From: an uncultured Rikenellaceae bacterium
Lineage (GTDB): Bacteria > Bacteroidota > Bacteroidia > Bacteroidales > Rikenellaceae
Direction of reading: 5' to 3'
DNA: 5,018 bases
Assembly: GCA_947054185.1 (NCBI GenBank)
Contig: CAMRVW010000141.1
Span: 1 to 5,018, forward strand
The notes under the pieces are model-generated. The model had not been told where the DNA came from. It worked only from the letters and a program-made list of their open reading frames with translations, and did no database searches. The translations under genes and the position numbers were made by a program. Below are positions 1-5,018 of the stretch, in pieces; positions within the stretch are counted from its first letter, which is position 1; each line of letters starts with the position of its first letter.

Positions 1-71
1 CCCCCGGAAGGGCCGCCGGAGGCAGTTTCAGCAAATCAAAACGGCAGTTCCCGCAGAATCAACCGCAGTGA
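1..71 (+). CDS. possible C-terminal end of a convergent gene, truncated by the window edge
   Basis: The third forward frame is open from the left edge and ends at a TGA at 69-71, ten bases before the stop codon of the minus-strand kinase gene. The visible tail is short and polar (it ends SKSKRQFPQNQPQ), which would suit a disordered C-terminus. All three minus-strand frames contain stops between the kinase and the edge, so the kinase is not followed by a downstream gene inside these bases. The other two forward frames are also open here but run on far into the kinase antisense, which makes them less likely. With only about 22 codons no family can be named, and the segment may simply be intergenic. 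Confidence 0.22.
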   Translation, partial: PGRAAGGSFSKSKRQFPQNQPQ

Positions 72-81
72 AAGCAACCCA

Positions 82-1044
82 TTATTGCTCTCGTTCCTGC
101 CATATCAGGGCAGATGCTCCGAGCACGGCTGCGTTTTTGCCGTCTATTCCTGATGGCAGGAGTTTGACTTTGTTTCTGAAATTTGCGAGCATGTGCAGCT
201 CCATGTACTTCTTGGTGGGCTCGAATATGTACTTGCCTGCCTTTGCCAAGCCACCGAACAGGAATATGGCTTCGGGAGATGTTATGGCCACTGCGTCGGC
301 GAGGGCCTGTCCGAGCATCATGCCGGTATATTCGTAAGCCTCTATGGCCAAGGGGTCGCCGTTGAGGGCCGCCTTGGTTATCATCTCGGCGGTGAGGTCG
401 TTGAATGATATGTTACGGAATTCCGAGTCTTCGAGATGGTCTGCCAACAGCTTGAAGGCTGTCCTTTTGATGCCTGTTGCCGACACGTAAGTCTCAAGGC
501 AGCCTTTTCTGCCGCAACCGCACATTCTGCCGCCACGGTTGACTATCACATGGCCGAGCTCGCCTGCAAAGCTGTCATGGCCATATACGAGCCTGCCGCC
601 AGAGACAAATCCGCTGCCCAAACCGGTGCCGAGAGTCACGACTATAAAGTCTTTCATGCCCCTGGCGCCGCCGTAAATCATCTCGCCTATGGCCGCCGCG
701 TTGGCGTCATTGGTGATGATGATGGGTATATTGGGATAATATCTCTTCATCTTCTCGACAAATGGCACGGTGCCTTTCCACACGAGATTGGCTGCATTCC
801 ATATAGTTCCGTCGAAATAGTTGGCATTGGGAGCGCCTATGCCTATGCCGACCAGTTCGAACTCCTCCGTTACATTCTTGGAGATGTTGCTTATGCCGAT
901 AAACAACTCTTCGAGATATTGGTCGAAGTCGGGATACTTGCGTGTGGGCACAACCCCCTCACCATACATGTTGCCTTCACGGTCCACAAGGCCGAAAACG
1001 GAGTTGGTGCCTCCAATGTCAATACCAACAACTAACTGTTTCAT
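82..1044 (-). CDS. ROK-family sugar kinase (glucokinase-like)
   Basis: A complete 320-residue protein, the normal length for ROK kinases, which are cytoplasmic enzymes that phosphorylate hexoses or N-acetylhexosamines with ATP. Seen in the sequence: the N-terminal phosphate-binding motif DIGGTN (residues 9-14), the NDANAAA segment (112-118) whose D113 is the expected catalytic base, the second nucleotide loop TLGTGLGSG (137-145), the ROK GELGH motif (161-165), and the zinc-binding run CGCGRKGC (175-182), with H165, C175, C177 and C182 as the expected ligands. LFGGL (262-266) is the late glycine pair of the adenosine site. There is no N-terminal helix-turn-helix, so this is a kinase rather than a ROK repressor. 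The APN...NLVW stretch (71-89) resembles glucokinase members, and Bacteroides RokA is a known hexokinase of this family, but substrate specificity (glucose, GlcNAc or ManNAc) cannot be fixed from motifs. The start is preceded by an AT-rich leader without a Shine-Dalgarno sequence. The gene is divergent from the prenyl synthase gene. Confidence 0.93.
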   Translation of the reverse strand: MKQLVVGIDIGGTNSVFGLVDREGNMYGEGVVPTRKYPDFDQYLEELFIGISNISKNVTEEFELVGIGIGAPNANYFDGTIWNAANLVWKGTVPFVEKMKRYYPNIPIIITNDANAAAIGEMIYGGARGMKDFIVVTLGTGLGSGFVSGGRLVYGHDSFAGELGHVIVNRGGRMCGCGRKGCLETYVSATGIKRTAFKLLADHLEDSEFRNISFNDLTAEMITKAALNGDPLAIEAYEYTGMMLGQALADAVAITSPEAIFLFGGLAKAGKYIFEPTKKYMELHMLANFRNKVKLLPSGIDGKNAAVLGASALIWQEREQ

Positions 1045-1090
1045 ATTCGGTTTTTATTTATACTTTTAAAGATGATTCGTAAACTTTATT

Positions 1091-1098
1091 TATCTTTG
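1091..1098 (+). promoter_or_regulatory. Bacteroidota-type -7 box for the rightward operon
   Basis: TATCTTTG matches the Bacteroidota sigma-ABfr consensus TAnnTTTG exactly and is followed by CA, as is common in this phylum. Transcription would begin near 1103-1106, leaving an untranslated leader of about 80 bases before the prenyl synthase start at 1188. No clean TTG -33 element is visible about 20 bases upstream; that region holds only T-rich sequence (TTTTAAA at 1064-1070). This is the only good match in front of the three rightward genes. Confidence 0.55.
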
Positions 1099-1122
1099 CA
1101 GTCGAAGCTCGTTATCACGTTT

Positions 1123-1130
1123 CAAAAATA
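1123..1130 (-). promoter_or_regulatory. candidate -7 box for the ROK kinase gene
   Basis: Read on the minus strand these bases are TATTTTTG, matching TAnnTTTG. Transcription would start near 1117 and leave a leader of roughly 70 bases before the kinase ATG at 1044. The region is so AT-rich that a chance match is quite possible, and no -33 TTG was found at the expected distance. It is the best minus-strand candidate in the intergenic region. Confidence 0.3.
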
Positions 1131-1141
1131 ACAATAATTTT

Positions 1142-1165
1142 CTTTCTTTCCACATTAAAAGAAAG
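1142..1165 (+). other. 8-bp inverted repeat in the leader of the prenyl synthase gene
   Basis: CTTTCTTT (1142-1149) is perfectly complementary to AAAGAAAG (1158-1165) with an 8-base loop (1150-1157). It ends 22 bases before the start codon at 1188. In RNA the stem would have only two G-C pairs, so it would be weak. It could equally be a DNA-binding site between the divergent genes or a by-product of the A/T-rich composition. It lacks the U-tract of a terminator. Confidence 0.3.
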
Positions 1166-1187
1166 TATTTTCAAAAAACAGCTAAAA

Positions 1188-2159
1188 ATGTACTCGACAG
1201 AGTCTCTTTTGTCTATCTGTAACGACTCCATAAAGGAGTTGGGCTTTAACCGCGAACCATCATTGCTCTATAGCCCCATAGAGTATACGCTCGAGGCCGG
1301 AGGCAAGCGCCTTCGTCCCGTGCTTCTTCTGGCTGTCAGCGATATGTTCGGCGGCGACGTACACCGGGCTCTTCCGGCAGCCATGGCCGTGGAGGTGTTT
1401 CACAACTTCACCCTGCTTCACGACGACATCATGGACAATGCTCCCACGCGACGCGGACGCCCGACGGTACATCGCAAATGGAACAGCAACGTGGCCATAC
1501 TATCGGGTGACGCCATGGTGATATCATCTTACGACATATTGTCGCAGACACCCGTCGACAAGCTGCCGCGCCTTTTGGCCGACTTCACGCTGCTGGGCAA
1601 AGGGGTGTGCGAGGGTCAGCTCTATGACATGGAGTTTGAGCACCGCAACGACGTGACCATAGACGAGTACATAGAGATGATACGCCTCAAGACGGCGGTG
1701 CTTTTTGCCGGTGCGGCCCGCATGGGGGCTGTTATGGGTGATGCCTCAGAGGCCGCATGCTCGCAGATATATGAGTTCGGCATCAATCTGGGGCTGGCTT
1801 TCCAGATACAAGACGACCTTTTGGACACATACGGCGACCCCGAGACATTCGGTAAAGAGATAGGCGGCGATATAGCCGAGGGCAAAAAGACATTCCTGCT
1901 GATAACAGCCTGCAACGACCTCGACGCCGAGGGCAAACGCCGGCTTTATGAGTTACTCGGCTCCGACATGGGCCGTGACGACAAACTGACGGCCGTCAAA
2001 CAGATATACGACTCCGTCGGCGTAAGGGAGAAGACCGGCAAGGCCATAAAACATTATTACGATCGCGCCATAGAGGTGCTCGACTCGATAGACCGCCCCG
2101 ATGAGTGCAAGGCCACCCTTCTGAGCCTGTCCGAAAGTCTGTTGGGACGTCTTAATTAA
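1188..2159 (+). CDS. polyprenyl diphosphate synthase (short-chain, trans type)
   Basis: A complete 323-residue all-alpha isoprenyl diphosphate synthase, which condenses isopentenyl diphosphate with an allylic diphosphate in the cytoplasm. Visible motifs in order: GGKRLRP (38-44) for isopentenyl diphosphate binding; the first aspartate-rich motif DDIMD (79-83) followed by RRG (88-90); KT (168-169); the second aspartate-rich motif DDLLD (209-213); FGKEIGGD (221-228) and GKKT (232-235). All catalytic aspartates and basic residues expected in the family are present. The fifth residue before the first aspartate motif is F74, where the long-chain synthase IspB of E. coli has a small residue. This suggests a short product (C15-C20) rather than octaprenyl. 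The start is preceded by an A-rich stretch (GCTAAAAATG). The gene opens the rightward operon, 26 bp before the U32 gene. Isoleucine is encoded by ATA in 17 of 20 cases. Exact product length is uncertain; family membership is secure. Confidence 0.94.
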   Translation: MYSTESLLSICNDSIKELGFNREPSLLYSPIEYTLEAGGKRLRPVLLLAVSDMFGGDVHRALPAAMAVEVFHNFTLLHDDIMDNAPTRRGRPTVHRKWNSNVAILSGDAMVISSYDILSQTPVDKLPRLLADFTLLGKGVCEGQLYDMEFEHRNDVTIDEYIEMIRLKTAVLFAGAARMGAVMGDASEAACSQIYEFGINLGLAFQIQDDLLDTYGDPETFGKEIGGDIAEGKKTFLLITACNDLDAEGKRRLYELLGSDMGRDDKLTAVKQIYDSVGVREKTGKAIKHYYDRAIEVLDSIDRPDECKATLLSLSESLLGRLN

Positions 2160-2185
2160 TAAAACCACGGTCACATCTTCATAAA

Positions 2186-3433
2186 ATGGAGCGCAAAGAG
2201 ATAGAGATAATGGCGCCTGTGGGCTCTTACGAGTCGTTGCATGCGGCGATAAAGGGCGGGTGCGATGCAGTATATTTCGGAGTGGGGCAGCTCAACATGA
2301 GAAGCTCCTCTTCGTTCAATTTCACGCTCGACGACCTGCATAATATAGTCGCAACCTGCAAAGAACACGGAATAAAGAGCTATCTTACGGTCAATTGCAT
2401 ATTCTATGACCAAGACCTTGCCGACATGCGCGCCATAATAGACGCCGCCGCCATGGCAGGTGTCACGGCGGTCATAGCCTCCGATCAGGCTGCCATCATG
2501 TATGCCAGGTCGAAAAACGTCGAGGTGCACATATCGACACAGCTCAATGTCTCCAACATAGAGACCCTGCGCTTCTATGCCGCCTATGCCGATGTGGTGG
2601 TGCTGGCACGTGAGCTTAACCTCGGGCAGGTCAAAAACATACACGACGCCATCGTGCGCGAGCATATCACCGGTCCCGGAGGGGAGCTTATAAAGATAGA
2701 GATGTTCGTACACGGCGCCTTGTGCATGGCTGTCTCGGGCAAATGTTACCTCAGCCTCCACGAGGCCGACAAATCGGCCAACCGCGGCAGTTGCCGTCAG
2801 ATATGCCGCCGCTCTTATCGCGTAACCGACATGGAGACAGGCTATGAGCTGGAGGTCGATGGCAAATATATAATGTCGCCCAAAGACCTGTGCACAATAG
2901 AGTTCATCGACAAGATGATAGAGGCAGGCGTCAGCGTCTTCAAGATAGAGGGACGCGCCCGTCCCGGCGAGTATGTAAAACGTGTGACGGAGTGTTATTC
3001 CGCCGCCGTCAAGGCCTATTCGGAGGGCCGTTACACTCCAGAACTTGCACGGGAGCTTAAAGAAAGGCTCTCGACGGTATTCAACCGCGGCTTCTGGGAG
3101 GGTTATTATCTTGGCAAGACCCTGGGCCAGTGGAGCCGGCATTATGGCTCGTCGGCTGTCAAGAAACGCCAGTATGTGGGCAAGATAACCAACTTTTTCA
3201 AAAACATATCGGTGGCCGAACTGGCCGTTGAGGCCGCGCCACTATCTGTGGGCGAAGAGCTGATAATAACAGGTAACACCACCGGCGTCATAGAGATGTT
3301 CGCCCCCGAGATAAGAGTCGATCTTAACACGGTGCAGACAGCCTCCCAGGGTGAGCGGTGTTCATTCGTCACCCCCGAGCCGGTGCATCGGGGCGACAAG
3401 GTATATAAACTGATAGACAATATACTCGAATAA
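2186..3433 (+). CDS. peptidase U32-family protein, probable TrhP-like tRNA hydroxylation protein
   Basis: A complete 415-residue protein. The U32 signature E-x-F-x2-G-[SA]-[LIVM]-C-x4-G-x-C-x-[LIVM]-S is matched exactly at residues 172-190, followed by NRGSCRQICR (199-208), SPKDLC (231-236) and FKIEGR (252-257). The N-terminal half looks like the family's TIM-barrel (APVGS..., GGCDAVYFG at 24-32, STQLNVSN at 117-124), and residues ~325-415 form the small C-terminal domain. The family was first named for a collagenase, but characterised members include RlhA (23S rRNA hydroxylation), TrhP (5-hydroxyuridine at tRNA wobble U34, using prephenate) and UbiU/UbiV (quinone hydroxylation). C180, C187, C203 and C236 match the spacing style of the iron-sulfur cysteines of UbiU; C207 is an extra one. 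Length is close to the B. subtilis TrhP2 (YrrO) type. Cotranscription with mnmE fits a tRNA role, but RlhA or an uncharacterised activity remains possible. The translation start sits in ATAAAATG with no Shine-Dalgarno. 27 of 31 isoleucines are ATA. Confidence 0.9.
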   Translation: MERKEIEIMAPVGSYESLHAAIKGGCDAVYFGVGQLNMRSSSSFNFTLDDLHNIVATCKEHGIKSYLTVNCIFYDQDLADMRAIIDAAAMAGVTAVIASDQAAIMYARSKNVEVHISTQLNVSNIETLRFYAAYADVVVLARELNLGQVKNIHDAIVREHITGPGGELIKIEMFVHGALCMAVSGKCYLSLHEADKSANRGSCRQICRRSYRVTDMETGYELEVDGKYIMSPKDLCTIEFIDKMIEAGVSVFKIEGRARPGEYVKRVTECYSAAVKAYSEGRYTPELARELKERLSTVFNRGFWEGYYLGKTLGQWSRHYGSSAVKKRQYVGKITNFFKNISVAELAVEAAPLSVGEELIITGNTTGVIEMFAPEIRVDLNTVQTASQGERCSFVTPEPVHRGDKVYKLIDNILE

Positions 3434-3511
3434 CCTCTGCAATGGACTGACGCCCCATACGACCGACCAGAGAGCATTATGCCATTTTAACCCACTATTG
3501 CCTCAACCAAT

Positions 3512-4921
3512 ATGATACAGGACGGCAAAACCATAGCTGCCGTCGCCACAGGAAGCGGCGGCGCCATAGCGGTCATAAGATTGAGCGGCAGCGAAGCATT
3601 TGTCATTGCCGATGCTTTCTTTAAAGCCAGGAACGGTGTATCCGTATGCGACATGGCACCTTTTACCCTCTCTTATGGCGATTTTGTGGCATCTGACGGA
3701 GAAATTGTCGATGACCTGTTGCTAAGTAAGTTTGTCGCTCCACGTTCATACACCGGCGAAGACATGGTTGAATTATCGGTCCACGCCTCGGAATATATCA
3801 AGTCGCGTATCTTAGAGCAACTCATCGCCCGCGGAGCCCGTCCGGCCCAGCCCGGAGAATATACGCTCAGAGCCTATGTCAACGGCAAGATGGACATGCT
3901 CGGTGCCGAATCCGTTGCCGACATCATAGCCTCCGACAGCCGTGCCGGTCACACGCTGGCACTAAGCCAGATGCGCGGCGGTTACACATCCGAATTCGCC
4001 CTCCTGCGAAGTGAGTTGGTCGACCTGCAATCACTTCTAGAACTAGAACTCGACTTCGGAGAAGAGGATGTCGAGTTTGCCGACAGGAGTAAGCTCGCAG
4101 AGTCTGTCGACCGCACCGAGCACAAACTGACACGACTTATAGACTCCTATGTTCAAGGTTCGGCCATCAAAGAGGGTGTGCCGGTGGCCATCATAGGCGC
4201 ACCCAACTCGGGCAAGTCCACACTGCTCAACGCCCTGCTCAATGAAGACAGAGCCATAGTATCATCAATCGCCGGCACAACACGCGACTCTATCGAAGAG
4301 ACGCTAAGGCTCGGCGACGTGGTGTTCCGGTTCATAGACACTGCCGGTATGCGCGCAACGGACGATCCACTTGAGGCCATAGGCATAGAAAAGGCACGCC
4401 AAAAAGCACAGAAAGCACGTGTTGTCTTTCTCACTGTCGACATATCCGACCATAGCCATGCCGATGACCTTATCGCAGCCATAGCCGGTATGCGTGTTGA
4501 GGCCGGTGTATCAGCCGACACCGACACTGTGATATTGCTCAACAAATGCGACAAACTGCCTGCGTGGCCCACCGACGATTTTCTCTCGGCGATCGCTTCC
4601 GCCACCGGCACCGAGGTGGTACCTATAAGCGCCAAGACCCAAAACGGACTCGACCGTCTTCGCTCGCACCTGCTCTCCCTATTCAGCGGCATTGTCACCA
4701 CCGAGAGCGTACTTATAACATCCGCTCGTCACCTCGAGCAGTTGACAGCCACCCGCACCGCTCTTGTCGCCACACGCACCGCCCTTGACACAGGCATGCC
4801 AACCGATCTTATCGCCGCCGAGTTACGCACCGCCCTCCACCACTTAGGCCTGCTAACCGGCGAAATAACAACCGACGAAATTTTGGGAAATATATTTTCG
4901 AGATTTTGCATCGGCAAATAA
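3512..4921 (+). CDS. mnmE: tRNA modification GTPase MnmE (TrmE)
   Basis: A complete 469-residue MnmE. With its partner MnmG (not in the window) it modifies wobble U34 of tRNAs reading NNA/NNG codons, adding a carboxymethylaminomethyl- or aminomethyl-type group at C5. Domains: an N-terminal formyl-tetrahydrofolate-binding dimerisation domain (~1-120, with the conserved PGEYTLRAYVNGKMDMLGAE segment at 114-133), a helical domain, and an inserted G domain (~222-390). The GTPase motifs are G1 GAPNSGKS (229-236, with N232 at the potassium-binding position), G2 GTTRD (255-259), G3 DTAG (276-279), G4 NKCD (344-347) and G5 SAK (373-375). E288 aligns with the catalytic Glu282 of E. coli MnmE. The C-terminus is the invariant FCIGK with catalytic C466. 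The K-loop reads SSIAG rather than the usual SDI-G. The gene lies 78 bp after the U32 gene with no clear promoter between, and is followed by a strong terminator. Its isoleucine codons (18 ATA, 12 ATC, 4 ATT) are more mixed than in the two genes before it. Confidence 0.98.
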   Translation: MIQDGKTIAAVATGSGGAIAVIRLSGSEAFVIADAFFKARNGVSVCDMAPFTLSYGDFVASDGEIVDDLLLSKFVAPRSYTGEDMVELSVHASEYIKSRILEQLIARGARPAQPGEYTLRAYVNGKMDMLGAESVADIIASDSRAGHTLALSQMRGGYTSEFALLRSELVDLQSLLELELDFGEEDVEFADRSKLAESVDRTEHKLTRLIDSYVQGSAIKEGVPVAIIGAPNSGKSTLLNALLNEDRAIVSSIAGTTRDSIEETLRLGDVVFRFIDTAGMRATDDPLEAIGIEKARQKAQKARVVFLTVDISDHSHADDLIAAIAGMRVEAGVSADTDTVILLNKCDKLPAWPTDDFLSAIASATGTEVVPISAKTQNGLDRLRSHLLSLFSGIVTTESVLITSARHLEQLTATRTALVATRTALDTGMPTDLIAAELRTALHHLGLLTGEITTDEILGNIFSRFCIGK

Positions 4922-4932
4922 GTGGTGATTAC

Positions 4933-4961
4933 CAACGATTAGCATATATCATCAACGATTA
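4933..4961 (+). repeat. two direct copies of CAACGATTA spaced by 20 bases
   Basis: CAACGATTA occurs at 4933-4941 and again at 4953-4961, start to start 20 bases, between the mnmE stop codon and the terminator. The core AACGAT appears once more in inverted orientation as ATCGTT at the very end of the window (5013-5018), so copies flank the terminator. The spacing is near two helical turns, but the elements are short and may be chance. No function is assigned. Confidence 0.3.
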
Positions 4962-4963
4962 TC

Positions 4964-4993
4964 AAGGCGTTCATTTTGAGCGCCTTTCTTTTT
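4964..4993 (+). terminator. intrinsic terminator after mnmE
   Basis: AAGGCGTTCA (4964-4973) pairs over ten base pairs, including one G-U, with TGAGCGCCTT (4977-4986) around a TTT loop, followed by the T-rich run TCTTTTT (4987-4993). This is a strong Rho-independent terminator that begins 43 bases after the mnmE stop codon, and it closes the rightward transcription unit. On the opposite strand the stem would lack a good T-run, so it appears to act in the forward direction only. Confidence 0.9.
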
Positions 4994-5018
4994 AGCCTTA
5001 TAAGCGATGGTTATCGTT

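Noticed and set aside
1..22. A GC-rich hairpin on the minus strand (7-bp stem with one G-U, 8-base loop) downstream of the ROK kinase, considered as its terminator.
   Set aside because: The window ends at the base of the stem so no U-tract can be seen, and the same bases may be coding on the plus strand.
436..1035. A 199-codon open frame on the plus strand opposite the ROK kinase.
   Set aside because: It is antisense to a well-supported kinase, has no recognisable domain and no translation signal, so it is a shadow frame.
1045..1187. The divergent intergenic region, examined for a riboswitch or small RNA.
   Set aside because: It is AT-rich with only a weak 8-bp hairpin, and no known riboswitch core or tRNA-like fold was recognisable by eye.
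2171..3142. A 323-codon open frame on the minus strand, antisense to the U32 gene.
   Set aside because: It lies entirely opposite a protein with an exact family signature, shows no recognisable motif, and is explained by codon bias leaving the antisense frame free of stops.
3434..3511. The 78-bp gap between the U32 gene and mnmE, examined for a promoter, terminator or small gene.
   Set aside because: There is no TAnnTTTG box. The only inverted repeat is a 5-bp CTCTG/CAGAG with a 28-base loop and no U-tract, and the only ATG near its start closes after two codons.
4153..4701. A 182-codon minus-strand open frame within mnmE.
   Set aside because: It is opposite the conserved G domain of mnmE, and its serine/arginine-rich composition is typical of antisense translation.

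Overview
The window looks like ordinary chromosomal housekeeping DNA from a Bacteroidota (Bacteroidales) bacterium. A gut lineage such as Muribaculaceae would fit, but that rank is a guess. Three things point this way: a textbook Bacteroidota -7 box (TATCTTTG) in the only sizeable intergenic region, A-rich translation starts with no Shine-Dalgarno sequence, and the style of the proteins (a short-chain prenyl synthase with FHNFTLLHDDIMD, a ROK sugar kinase, a ~415-aa U32 protein). Base composition is moderate in the genes and AT-rich between them.

Layout. Positions 1-81 hold the left edge, possibly the last codons of a convergent gene that cannot be identified. A ROK-family sugar kinase runs on the minus strand (82-1044). 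An AT-rich divergent intergenic region (1045-1187) carries promoter candidates for both directions and a small hairpin. Three genes then run rightwards: a polyprenyl diphosphate synthase (1188-2159), a U32-family protein (2186-3433; 26 bp gap) and the tRNA wobble-uridine GTPase mnmE (3512-4921; 78 bp gap). A strong intrinsic terminator (4964-4993) closes the unit. The last ~25 bases show no gene.

How the genes fit together. The rightward genes are probably one transcript, because no convincing internal promoter or terminator separates them. The prenyl synthase makes isoprenoid diphosphates for the cell envelope or quinones. The U32 protein carries the family signature and a cysteine set that fits an iron-sulfur RNA hydroxylase (TrhP/RlhA type) better than a protease. 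If it is TrhP-like, the operon pairs two enzymes acting on the same atom neighbourhood, the wobble U34 of tRNAs. The divergent ROK kinase is probably a glucokinase or hexosamine kinase feeding central metabolism.

I found no mobile element, CRISPR array, RNA gene or defence system, and nothing I would call a new biological system. The most notable points are the near-exclusive use of ATA for isoleucine in two of the genes, a change in codon texture at mnmE, the TrhP-like/MnmE pairing, and the chain-length residues of the prenyl synthase.
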